Assembly (NCBI RefSeq): GCF_001571145.1
Contig: NZ_BCTF01000009.1
Coordinates: 62,001-126,000 of the forward strand
Direction of reading: 5' to 3'
From: Hydrogenophaga flava NBRC 102514
GTDB taxonomy: Bacteria; Pseudomonadota; Gammaproteobacteria; Burkholderiales; Burkholderiaceae_C
DNA length: 64,000 bases
Positions 42,988 to 52,636 of the stretch are shown in pieces. Position numbers and translations under genes: made by a program. The notes under the pieces are model-generated. The model did no database searches and was not told the origin of the DNA. It worked only from the letters and a program-made list of their open reading frames with translations. Numbering within the stretch: position 1 is the first letter of the stretch; each line of letters starts with the position of its first letter.

Positions 42988-45249
42988 TCATCCGGTCGTG
43001 GCGCCATCTGTCGCGTGAACGCCGCGGATCGGCCGCCGGTGCCAGTCACCGGTGGTGGTCAGCCGGTCTTCAAGACGGTTCACCCAGTCCGGTGCCAACG
43101 GGTCGTCGCTCCAGCCAGCAATCAGCTCGCCCATGGGGTTGAGCACCCGGTCTGGCAGCGCCAGGGGCCGGGTCTGGTTCATCAGGAAGCGGGTGAGCAG
43201 GTGGTAGCCGACGGCGCGGGTGAACAGCCGGGACAGCGAGAACCCGGGCACCACCAGGCCGACGACGCCATCGGTCACGCCCACCAGCAGGCGCCCGACC
43301 TGGAACACCAGCCGCGTGGCCCAGGAGACATGCTCGTCGATGCCGATGCGGGCCGCCGTGTCGGGGCCGATCAGCCAGCGCGTCAGCGGCACCGGCAGGC
43401 CACGCAGCACCGGCACGCGGATCGATTGCGCCATGGCCGCCACCAGCGCCCGGCCCAGCGGCGGCCGGGGATCGGCCTGGCCTTGCAGCAGCGGAGCCTG
43501 CGCCTGCAGCACGTCGAACAGCGCCGCCGCCTCGTCCATGGTCCAGGCCATCAGCTCCCGGCGCACGCCCAGCACATGGCCCATCACGTTCCAGGCGTGC
43601 AGGTAGGCCTCCTCGTCCTCGCGCGGCAGGCCCAGCCCGAGGGTGCGCATGCCCTTGAGGAAGGAGTAGCTGAAGGTCAGCAGGGTGTAGGCCAGTTCGA
43701 TCTGGTTGCAGGGCAGGCCCTGGGCGTCGACGTCCCAACCATGCGCGGCGAGCGCGCTGTGCATGCGGCGGTCGGCATCCGCCAGCACCTGCGGCAGCAC
43801 GCGCCCGCGCACCTTCTGCGGGTCGCCGCGCAGGATCAGGTGGCGGATCGTGGCGTGGATCAGCCGCACCTTGAGCACCTGGGCCACGCCCGAGCCTTCG
43901 GGGTCGGTCAGGCCGCCCTTCATCATCACCGGGAACACCATGGCGGCGGTCTGGCGGATGCGGTGCTCGGTGTGCTGTTCCAGCTGGCCGGCGATGTGCA
44001 GCACCTCGGCCAGCTGCGGCATCACATAGCACTCGGGCAGGCTGGAGCAGAACAGCAGGGTGCAGGACAGCGGGCCGTGCTCCATGAAGAGGGCCTCGGC
44101 CCGCGCGATCTTGCCCGCGTCGGCCCAGTCGGGCAGCGCCCTGGCCTGGGCCACATAAGCCTCCAGCGCGGCGGTCACCTCGGGATCGGCCTTGCTGCCC
44201 GCCGTCCAGCCCGGCGCCAGCGCCGCGTTGTGGGTCCAGGCCGACATCAGCTGGTTGGCCTGCGCCAGGCGGGTCGCCCCCTCCCCCGTGACCGCGCTGT
44301 CGCCCGTGCGCCGGCCGATCAGGGCGGTGATGGTGTCGTCCGCTGTCGGGTCGGCCTGCATCGACATAGAGGCCACATCGAGCCCGGCCAACGGACTCGC
44401 ATGGGCGGCGCGCTGGTGCGGGTGGGACCACTGGCGCCAGGCGGCCCAGGCCACCACCACCGGCAGGCCCATCGCAAAGAAAGCGATGGCCCGCACCTCG
44501 ATGGGGTGGCCCAGCAGCACCTGGAACACCAGCCCGCTGGCGTAGATGAGGATGGGCACCAGCACCGCCAGCGGCAGGCCATCCTCGGGCGGTGGCGAGC
44601 GGCGCGGCGCGGCCAGCGCCTGGAAGCTGCCGACGATGATCAGCGACACGGTCATCCAGCCGGCAAAACCCTGCAGGGTCTCGCCGAACCAGCCGCCGTC
44701 GGTCTTCTGCATGATCCAAGCCTTGAGCACGAACACGAAGTACGGGTCGGCGCCCAGGTCGAAGGAGGTGATCACCATCGCCGCCAGCCAGGCCGTCAGC
44801 AGGCCGCTGCGGAAACCGGGATTCGCGTGGACCGGCTGGCGCCAGAGCATCAGCGAGGCCATCACGTAGCCGATCAGCGCCAGCGCGAACCACATGAGCG
44901 GAATCGCCAGCGGCACATCCCCCAGGCGCGGGCCGAGCACCTCGGTGTAGGTGTAGCGGCCGAAGAACCAGCCGCGCGAGGAACCCATCTGCTCGGCGAA
45001 CCAGCCCAGGCCCAGGGCCAGCAGCATCAGGGCGCGCGTCCGCCGGTAACCCAGCAGCCGGGTGGCCGACCAGGCGCAGACCCAGAACATCACCGCACAC
45101 GAGCCCACCAGAGCCAGGGTGAGGCCGGGGTAGTGCCAGGCGGTCCAGATCAGCAGCAGCGCCGTGCCGGCAGCCGCCGCCTGGAATACCGCGCGGTCAA
45201 AAACAGATGGGGTGGAGGAAGTGAGGGCAAAAGAAGGGGCCACAGCCAA
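42988..45249 (-). CDS. fusion protein: CruF-like carotenoid biosynthesis domain plus MpaB/Lcp-type haem oxygenase domain
   Basis: The 753-residue protein has two unrelated halves. Residues 20-270 form about seven to eight membrane helices with the DUF422/CruF motif GWFFGRYTYTEVLGPRLG at 93-110, then AIPLMWFALALIGY and FDLGADP, as in carotenoid hydratases. Residues 300-740 match the DUF2236 (MpaB/latex-clearing protein) oxygenases, with HGPLSCTLLF, RLIHATIRHLIL at 462-473 (likely haem-pocket helix), ELAYTLLTFSYSFLKGM and HAWNVMGHVLGV. CruF enzymes hydrate carotenoid ends and Lcp/MpaB enzymes cleave polyisoprenoid double bonds, so an isoprenoid substrate is plausible. No crt gene is nearby. The product and reaction are unknown. 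Confidence 0.75.
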   Translation of the reverse strand: MAVAPSFALTSSTPSVFDRAVFQAAAAGTALLLIWTAWHYPGLTLALVGSCAVMFWVCAWSATRLLGYRRTRALMLLALGLGWFAEQMGSSRGWFFGRYTYTEVLGPRLGDVPLAIPLMWFALALIGYVMASLMLWRQPVHANPGFRSGLLTAWLAAMVITSFDLGADPYFVFVLKAWIMQKTDGGWFGETLQGFAGWMTVSLIIVGSFQALAAPRRSPPPEDGLPLAVLVPILIYASGLVFQVLLGHPIEVRAIAFFAMGLPVVVAWAAWRQWSHPHQRAAHASPLAGLDVASMSMQADPTADDTITALIGRRTGDSAVTGEGATRLAQANQLMSAWTHNAALAPGWTAGSKADPEVTAALEAYVAQARALPDWADAGKIARAEALFMEHGPLSCTLLFCSSLPECYVMPQLAEVLHIAGQLEQHTEHRIRQTAAMVFPVMMKGGLTDPEGSGVAQVLKVRLIHATIRHLILRGDPQKVRGRVLPQVLADADRRMHSALAAHGWDVDAQGLPCNQIELAYTLLTFSYSFLKGMRTLGLGLPREDEEAYLHAWNVMGHVLGVRRELMAWTMDEAAALFDVLQAQAPLLQGQADPRPPLGRALVAAMAQSIRVPVLRGLPVPLTRWLIGPDTAARIGIDEHVSWATRLVFQVGRLLVGVTDGVVGLVVPGFSLSRLFTRAVGYHLLTRFLMNQTRPLALPDRVLNPMGELIAGWSDDPLAPDWVNRLEDRLTTTGDWHRRPIRGVHATDGATTG

Positions 45250-45324
45250 CGGCTTTCAGTGCTTGGTCAACTCCCTTGGGCGGGCATTGTGACCGCAAGC
45301 ACGGCGCGATACCCGCGCGGGTTT

Positions 45325-45351
45325 CCTCCGCGCGCAAATCGCGCGCGAAGG
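45325..45351 (-). terminator. strong hairpin directly after ccoG
   Basis: On the minus strand CCTTCGCGCGC pairs with GCGCGCGGAGG around a five-base loop, starting two bases after the ccoG stop. A second palindrome, ACCCGCGCGGGT, follows at 45311-45322. There is no T-run, so a factor-dependent terminator or RNA-stabilising structure is as likely as intrinsic termination. Confidence 0.5.
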
Positions 45352-45353
45352 CG

Positions 45354-46784
45354 TCAGCGTGGCACGAGGAAGGTGGTCTTCTCGTCCAGCCGGATCGCCT
45401 GGTGGGTGCTTGATTGCAGGCGAAACACGATGGGATGCGAGCCGCTGTCGGCACCCGGAGGCACCTGCACCCGCACGGCCAGTGTGCGCACCTCGGTCGG
45501 CAGCACATCCACCACGGGCTCCGAGGCCAATGTGATGCCCTCCATGCCCTCCACCGCCAGCCGGATCAGCTGCCGGTCTTCGGTGGCGTTCATGATCTGC
45601 AGGCGGTAGACGTTCTCGATCCGCCCCTGGTCGACCATGCGGGCGAGCGCGCCGCGGTCGCGGATCACGTCCACCTTCATCGGCACCCGCAGGAACAGGC
45701 TCACGCCCACCGCCACCGCAATTGTCCCCAGGATGGCCGAATACACCAGCACACGCGGGCGCAGCGCGCGGCGGATGGTCTGTGCCTTGTCCCAGCCGCC
45801 GGTCATGGCGTTCTGCGTCGAGTACTTGACCAGGCCGCGCGCGTAGCCGAACTTGTCCATCACCTCGTCGCACACGTCGGCGCAGGCGCCACAGCCGATG
45901 CACTCGTACTGCAGGCCCTTGCGGATGTCGATGCCGGTGGGGCAGACCTGCACACACAGCGTGCAGTCCACACACGAACCCAGGCCCTTTTCCTTCGGAT
46001 CGACCTTCTTGCCACGCGAGCCACGCGGTTCACCGCGGGCGGCGTCGTAGGTCACGATCAACGTGTCCTTGTCGAACATCGCGCTCTGGAAGCGGGCATA
46101 CGGGCACATGTACTTGCAGACCTGCTCGCGCATGAAGCCGGCGTTGCCGTAGGTGGCGAAGCCGTAGAAGAAGATCCAGAAGGTCTGCCAGGCGCCCATG
46201 GTGCCCGCCAGCACCTCGGCGGTCTGGGCGCGGATCGGCGTGAAGTAACCGACGAAGGTGAAACCGGTCCACAGCGCGAACAGCACCCAGGCCAGGTGCT
46301 TGGCGCCTCGGAGGGCGACCTTGGCGCCGGACAGGGGCGCGCCGTCCAGCCGGATGCGGGCCGCGCGGTCGCCTTCGATCTTCTTCTCGATCCACATGAA
46401 GATCTCGGTGTAGACCGTCTGCGGGCAGGCGTAGCCGCACCACAGGCGCCCGGCCACCGCGGTGAACAGGAACAGCGACAGCGCCGACATCACCAGCAGG
46501 CCGGTCAGGTAGATGAAGTCCTGCGGGTACAGCACCAGGCCGCCCAGGTAGAAGCGGCGCGAGAGCAGGTCGAACAGCACCGCCTGGCGCCCGTTCCACT
46601 GGAACCAGGGCAGCGCGTAGAACAGGATCTGGGTGAACCAGACCGCGGCCCAGCGCAGGCGGGTGAAGGTGCCACTGACCGAACGCGTCTGGATCTTCTT
46701 GCGCGACTCGTACAGAGAGATTTCAACGGCGTCCGGCTCGGGACTGGCCGTTGATGCGGCGGTGGCTGCGGTCGTGGTGGACAT
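45354..46784 (-). CDS. ccoG: cytochrome c oxidase accessory protein CcoG (FixG/RdxA)
   Basis: CcoG is a membrane iron-sulfur protein required for copper handling in cbb3 oxidase assembly. The 476-residue product has five membrane helices, the GRLWCGYACPQTVYTEIFMW motif after the third helix, and two ferredoxin-type clusters (CVDCTLCVQVCP and CIGCGACADVC). A C-terminal Ig-like periplasmic domain follows. The ATG at 46784 is preferred to an upstream start at 46865. No ccoNOQP or ccoIS lies in the window, so it is detached from the oxidase genes here. Confidence 0.94.
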   Translation of the reverse strand: MSTTTAATAASTASPEPDAVEISLYESRKKIQTRSVSGTFTRLRWAAVWFTQILFYALPWFQWNGRQAVLFDLLSRRFYLGGLVLYPQDFIYLTGLLVMSALSLFLFTAVAGRLWCGYACPQTVYTEIFMWIEKKIEGDRAARIRLDGAPLSGAKVALRGAKHLAWVLFALWTGFTFVGYFTPIRAQTAEVLAGTMGAWQTFWIFFYGFATYGNAGFMREQVCKYMCPYARFQSAMFDKDTLIVTYDAARGEPRGSRGKKVDPKEKGLGSCVDCTLCVQVCPTGIDIRKGLQYECIGCGACADVCDEVMDKFGYARGLVKYSTQNAMTGGWDKAQTIRRALRPRVLVYSAILGTIAVAVGVSLFLRVPMKVDVIRDRGALARMVDQGRIENVYRLQIMNATEDRQLIRLAVEGMEGITLASEPVVDVLPTEVRTLAVRVQVPPGADSGSHPIVFRLQSSTHQAIRLDEKTTFLVPR

Positions 46785-47109
46785 GGTGAGGGTGGTGGGA
46801 AGTCTGCCGATACCAGCCACTGTCCAAGAACCGTGCCAGACAAAAAGGCCTTTGAATTCAGGCACTTGCCATCGGCCAAGCCCCCTTGAAGCACTGCCAT
46901 CCTGCCAATGACTGCCAACATGGCAGTTCGCCCGATGGCCTGGAATTTCCAGGGATGCACTTGAAATGGGCAGGGCCGGCCCTTATCATTAGCACTCGCT
47001 GGAGTTGAGTGCTAACACCCGATTCCCAGTCGATCCGCGGGGCCCAGCCCCATGGCCAGTGGCCCCGCCCATCTGACCCCCCAACATTTGATCCATTTCA
47101 GGAGATGCA
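46785..47109. promoter_or_regulatory. divergent ccoG / groESL control region
   Basis: This 325-base gap holds no convincing gene. The right half carries the groE promoter and CIRCE, listed separately. The left half contains three direct CTGCCA repeats at 46894-46899, 46902-46907 and 46912-46917. The last is part of a 7-bp inverted repeat, ACTGCCA-ACA-TGGCAGT (46911-46927). No FNR-type site was found by eye. Confidence 0.5.
46960..47015 (+). promoter_or_regulatory. groESL promoter with CIRCE operator
   Basis: TTGAAA (46961-46966), 17 bases and TATCAT (46984-46989) make a good housekeeping promoter. CTTGAAA at 46960 followed after 13 bases by CCCTTAT also resembles a heat-shock sigma-32 site. 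The start site is covered by a perfect CIRCE element, TTAGCACTC (46989-46997), nine bases, GAGTGCTAA (47007-47015), the binding site for the repressor HrcA. HrcA itself is not encoded in the window. Confidence 0.92.
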
Positions 47110-47400
47110 ATGAACCTTCGTCCTCTCGCCGATCGCGTGATCGTCAAGCGCATTGACAGCGAAACCAAGACCGCCTCCGGCATCGTCATCCCCGACGCCG
47201 CCGCCGAGAAGCCCGACCAGGGCGAAGTCCTGGCCGTCGGTCCCGGCAAGAAAAACGACAAGGGCGAACTGTCCGCCATGAACGTCAAGGTCGGCGACCG
47301 CGTTCTGTTCGGCAAGTACAGCGGCCAGACCGTCAAGGTCGACGGCAACGAACTGCTGGTCATGAAGGAAGACGACCTGTTCGCGGTCGTCGAGAAGTAA
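47110..47400 (+). CDS. groES: co-chaperonin GroES
   Basis: The 96-residue lid of the GroEL chamber starts [20 protein letters not shown], contains the mobile loop [17 protein letters not shown] (residues 19-35) and ends [10 protein letters not shown] clear AGGAG ribosome site lies eight bases upstream. The gene is 44 bases before groEL in one operon under CIRCE/HrcA control. Confidence 0.99.
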   Translation: MNLRPLADRVIVKRIDSETKTASGIVIPDAAAEKPDQGEVLAVGPGKKNDKGELSAMNVKVGDRVLFGKYSGQTVKVDGNELLVMKEDDLFAVVEK

Positions 47401-47429
47401 TTCGCCCCTCATCCATCCCCATTTACTGA

Positions 47430-49088
<1,659 letters not shown>

Positions 49089-49104
49089 TGCCCTGACCCG
49101 GCCC

Positions 49105-49164
49105 GGGGGCTTCGGCCCCCTGCCAGACAAAAAGCCCCGCAAGGCGACTTGCGGGGCTTTTTTT
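49105..49164 (+). terminator. intrinsic terminator after groEL
   Basis: Two hairpins stand in series. The first, GGGGGC-TTCG-GCCCCC (49105-49120), has a stable tetraloop. The second pairs AGCCCCGCAAG (49133-49143) with CTTGCGGGGCT (49148-49158) and is followed by seven T residues. Confidence 0.94.
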
Positions 49165-49194
49165 GTTGGGCCCCCGCCGTGGGGTCGGCAGCGC

Positions 49195-50412
49195 TCAGGA
49201 CACCCGCTGCGGACCGGCCAGCGCATCGCGCAGCGCCAGCGGGCGGAACAGGCGCCACCAGGCCAGGCTGATGCCGATGGTGCCCAGCCCGCCCAGCACC
49301 ACCGAGCCCACCGGCCCGAAGGCGGCGGCCGTCACACCCGACTCGAACTCGCCGAGCTGGTTGCTGGCGCCGATGAAGAGCGTGTTGACCGCCGCCACGC
49401 GGCCCCGCATCTGGTCCGGCGTTTCCAGCTGCACCAGGGTCTGGCGCACCACCACGCTGACCATGTCGGCCGCGCCGGACACCGCCAGCGCCAGCAGCGA
49501 CAGCCAGAACGAGGTGGACAGCCCGAACACCACCATGCACAGGCCGAACACGGCCACCGACACCAGCAGCTTGCGGCCGACGCGGCGCTCCAGCGCATAG
49601 CGCGAGAGCACCAGCCCGGCCGCCAGCGCGCCCACCGCCGGTGCCGAACGCAGCAGGCCCAGGCCTTCGGGGCCGACGTGCAGGATCTCCTTGGCGAAGA
49701 TCGGCAGCAGCGCGGTCGCCCCGCCCAGCAGCACCGCGAACAGGTCCAGCGACACCGCCCCGAGCAGCACCGGGTGGCCCCACACATAGCGCACCCCGGC
49801 CAGCAGGGTCTGCGCACTGACCGGCTCGCGCGCCACCGGCTGGCGCTCGTAGCGCACCCACAGGCAGGCCAGCGCGGCGCCCAAGAACAGCGCGGTGCAG
49901 ACGACGTAGACCGCGTTCAGGTTCACCGCGAAGATCAGCCCGCCCAGGGCCGGCCCGCCGATGACGGCCGCCTGCGTGCCGGTGGAGGTGACCGCCGTGG
50001 CGCGGGCCAGCAGCGCGGCCGGCACCAGGGATGGCAGCAGCGCCTGCTGGGCCGACATCTGGAACGGGCGGATGGCCCCGAGCAGGGCCGAGAGCGCCAG
50101 CAGCCCTTCGCGCGAGACCGCGTGCGCCAGCGTGCCGGCCACCAGCAGCAGCGCCACCACGGCCTGTGCGGACAGGCACAGCGCCACGATGCGGGCGCGG
50201 TGGTGGCGGTCGGCGGCGTGACCGGCGGGCAGCGTCATGGCCAGCGCGGGCGCGAACTGGAACAGCCCCACCAGCCCGAGGTCCCAGGCGCTGGCGGTCA
50301 GCTCGTACATGTGCCAGCCGATGGTCAGCATCAGCATCTGGGTCCCGGCGACCGCCGCCACACGGGCACACCAGAAGCGGACGAAGGACGGGTGGGAGAG
50401 CAGGTCGGACAT
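49195..50412 (-). CDS. MFS transporter (EntS-like, MFS_3 type)
   Basis: The 405-residue protein has twelve membrane helices beginning FWCARVAAVAGTQMLMLTIGWHMYELT and the loop GHAADRHHRARIVAL after helix 2. It is closest in type to the EntS/MFS_3 exporters, but substrate is unknown. It is the last gene of the leftward sugar cluster, 48 bases after the dehydrogenase gene. It may serve as an additional sugar or metabolite carrier. Confidence 0.83.
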   Translation of the reverse strand: MSDLLSHPSFVRFWCARVAAVAGTQMLMLTIGWHMYELTASAWDLGLVGLFQFAPALAMTLPAGHAADRHHRARIVALCLSAQAVVALLLVAGTLAHAVSREGLLALSALLGAIRPFQMSAQQALLPSLVPAALLARATAVTSTGTQAAVIGGPALGGLIFAVNLNAVYVVCTALFLGAALACLWVRYERQPVAREPVSAQTLLAGVRYVWGHPVLLGAVSLDLFAVLLGGATALLPIFAKEILHVGPEGLGLLRSAPAVGALAAGLVLSRYALERRVGRKLLVSVAVFGLCMVVFGLSTSFWLSLLALAVSGAADMVSVVVRQTLVQLETPDQMRGRVAAVNTLFIGASNQLGEFESGVTAAAFGPVGSVVLGGLGTIGISLAWWRLFRPLALRDALAGPQRVS

Positions 50413-50460
50413 GGGCCGCAGGCTAGCACGCGCCCCAGGGCGGCACCCGGGACCGCGGGC

Positions 50461-51471
50461 TCAGTCGTGGACCACCGGCTCCCAGCGCCCGCTGCGCTCG
50501 GACTGCCACAGCGCGTCGATCACCCGGGCCTGGGCGAGCGCCTCGCCGAGACCGGACGCGTCGGGCGGTGTGCCGGCGCGCACGCGGCGTGAAAACGCCT
50601 CCACCTCCAGCCGGTACTGCTCGGCCGCGGGCAGGGTCTCGACCGTCACACCGCTGCCGTCCAGCGCACCGCCTTCGTCGAGCGCGAGCCGCATCTGGCC
50701 GCCGCGCGCGGCATTGAACGGAATGAAGAGTTCGATGCGACCGCGCGTGCCCACCACCTGCACCCGCTGGAACGGCACGCTCTGGGTCGACACGGTGAAG
50801 CTGACCTGCCGCCCGGCGCCGAAGTCCAGCAGCGCGCTGGTCAGCCGGTCGACGCCCATTACCGGGTCGCGGTCGACCAGCGACACCGCGCGCAGCGGCT
50901 CGGCCTCGAACAGGTAGCGCCCGGCCAGCACCGCGTAGCAGCCGATGTCGTACAGCGCGCCGCCACCGATGGCCGCCTGGTTGCGGATGTTGGCGCCGTC
51001 GTCGTTGAAGTAGGAGAAGAACACCTGCACCGCGCGCGGCGTGCCGATGCGCCCTTCGCGCACCAGCTCGCGGGCACGCAGCCACTGCGGGTGGTGGCGC
51101 ACCATGAAGGCTTCTTCGATGTGCACGCGGGTGGCGGCGGCCTGCACCGTCAGCGCCTCGTCGGCGCTGAGCGCGAACGGCTTCTCGCACAGCACGTGTT
51201 TGCCGGCCGCGGCCGCCTGCAAGGTCAGCGGCACGTGCAGGTGGTTGGGCAGCGGGTTGTAGATGGCCTCGATGGCCGGGTCGGCCAGCAGCTCCTCATA
51301 GCTGCCGCAGGCCTGCGGAATGCCCAGCGTCTGCGCCGCCGCCTGTGCGGACGGCAGGCTGCGCGAAGCGATCGCGCGCAGCTCGACCAGCGGGCTGGCG
51401 AGCATCTCGGGAATCACCTTCTCGGTGCCGATCTTCGCCGTGCTCAGCACGCCCCACACCACTGGTTTCAT
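50461..51471 (-). CDS. Gfo/Idh/MocA family oxidoreductase
   Basis: The 336-residue NAD(P)-dependent sugar dehydrogenase-type protein shows an N-terminal Rossmann strand VVWGVLSTAKIGTEKVIPEML and the family EKP motif in VLCEKPFALSADEAL (about residues 92-106). The C-terminal substrate domain has GGALYDIGCYAV with the conserved histidine-region equivalent. Its place after the second binding protein in the xylose island suggests a pentose or derivative as substrate (xylose dehydrogenases of this fold exist), but the sequence does not decide this. Confidence 0.88.
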   Translation of the reverse strand: MKPVVWGVLSTAKIGTEKVIPEMLASPLVELRAIASRSLPSAQAAAQTLGIPQACGSYEELLADPAIEAIYNPLPNHLHVPLTLQAAAAGKHVLCEKPFALSADEALTVQAAATRVHIEEAFMVRHHPQWLRARELVREGRIGTPRAVQVFFSYFNDDGANIRNQAAIGGGALYDIGCYAVLAGRYLFEAEPLRAVSLVDRDPVMGVDRLTSALLDFGAGRQVSFTVSTQSVPFQRVQVVGTRGRIELFIPFNAARGGQMRLALDEGGALDGSGVTVETLPAAEQYRLEVEAFSRRVRAGTPPDASGLGEALAQARVIDALWQSERSGRWEPVVHD

Positions 51472-51521
51472 ACGGTCCTCACGGTAACGGTTTGCGCTTG
51501 CATCACAGATGATCCGGCCGC

Positions 51522-52586
51522 TCAGCGGAACAGGTAGTCCTTGTAGTAACCGGAAGTCACGAGGGCTTCGCGCCAGTTGGCGACGTCCACCACGACCGGC
51601 TTCAACAGAAGGGATCGCATGGTCTTGACGCCGTTGTCGTAGGTCTTTTCGTCGTTGACCTGGGGCTTCTTGCTGGTGAGCAGCGCCTCCGCCATGGAGG
51701 CCGCAGCCAGCGCCAGCTGGCGGGTGTCCTTGAACACCGTGAACGACTGTTCGTTGCGGATGATCGAGCGCACCGATTGCACGTCGGCGTCCTGGCCGCT
51801 GACCACCGGCCAGGGTTTGCCTTCCGTGCCATAGCCCTTGAGCTTCAGCGCCTGCAGCAGCTCAATCGCGATGCCGTCGTTGGGGGCCAGCACCGCGTGC
51901 AGCCTTTGCTTGACGTAGGTCTTCTCCAGGATCTTCTCGAACCGGAATCGCGCTGTCACGCCGTTCCAGGCCTGGGTGGAGACCACGTCCATCCCCGTCT
52001 GCCCCGACCCGACGATCAGCTGCCCGCTGTCCAGATAGGGCTTGAGGACCGACATCGCGCCGTTGTAGAAGAAGAAGGCGTTGTTGTCGTCGGGGGATCC
52101 GCCGAACAACTCGATGTAGAAAGGGCCGGCGGTCTCGCCCAGCTTGAGCCGCCGGACGATTTCCGTCCCTTGCAGTACGCCCACGCCGAAGTTGTCGAAG
52201 GTCGCGTAGTAGTCGACGTGCGGCGAGTTGCGGATCAGGCGGTCGTAGGAAATCACCGCCACTTTCTGGTCCGCCGCCTTCTTCAGCACGGGTGCCAGGG
52301 CAGGCCCGTCGATGGGCGTCACGATCAGCGCCCTCACGCCCTTGCCCAGCATGCCGTCGATCTGAGCGATCTGGGTCTGCACGTCGTTGTTCGCGAACTG
52401 CAGGTCGGAAACCAGGCGCATGCCATTGAACGAACGCGCCAGCGCGAGCCCGTCGATGACCCACCGCTGCAGCGCCAGGGTGGGCATGGCCAGGCCCACA
52501 TCGATCTTGGTCTGGGCCAGCAGCGGGCGGGAGCCGGCACAGCCGGCGGCCAGGGCGGACAGAAGACACTGGCGACGTGAAATCAA
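51522..52586 (-). CDS. second, solitary xylose-type sugar-binding protein
   Basis: This 354-residue periplasmic binding protein starts with TTG at 52586; GGAG lies seven bases upstream and no ATG is available. The signal reads MISRRQCLLSALAAGCAG, combining an RR pair with a possible lipobox cysteine at residue 16. The Peripla_BP_4 core is evident: DVGLAMPTLALQRW, ANNDVQTQIAQIDGML, VISYDRLIRNSPHVDYYATFDN and VVSGQDADVQS. It resembles XylF closely in these regions, yet a complete XylF is encoded at 58705-59724 and no second permease is present. It probably feeds XylHG with another sugar, or acts as a sensor. Confidence 0.85.
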   Translation of the reverse strand: MISRRQCLLSALAAGCAGSRPLLAQTKIDVGLAMPTLALQRWVIDGLALARSFNGMRLVSDLQFANNDVQTQIAQIDGMLGKGVRALIVTPIDGPALAPVLKKAADQKVAVISYDRLIRNSPHVDYYATFDNFGVGVLQGTEIVRRLKLGETAGPFYIELFGGSPDDNNAFFFYNGAMSVLKPYLDSGQLIVGSGQTGMDVVSTQAWNGVTARFRFEKILEKTYVKQRLHAVLAPNDGIAIELLQALKLKGYGTEGKPWPVVSGQDADVQSVRSIIRNEQSFTVFKDTRQLALAAASMAEALLTSKKPQVNDEKTYDNGVKTMRSLLLKPVVVDVANWREALVTSGYYKDYLFR

Positions 52587-52636
52587 TGGGAACTCCGGCA
52601 GACAAAAGTCGTGAACCACATCCGGACAGCCGGTGA

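Noticed and set aside
43015..45609. 864-codon plus-strand frame opposite the CruF-MpaB fusion gene
   Set aside because: Low-complexity, His/Arg/Gln-rich translation without recognisable motifs; antisense shadow of a gene with family signatures.
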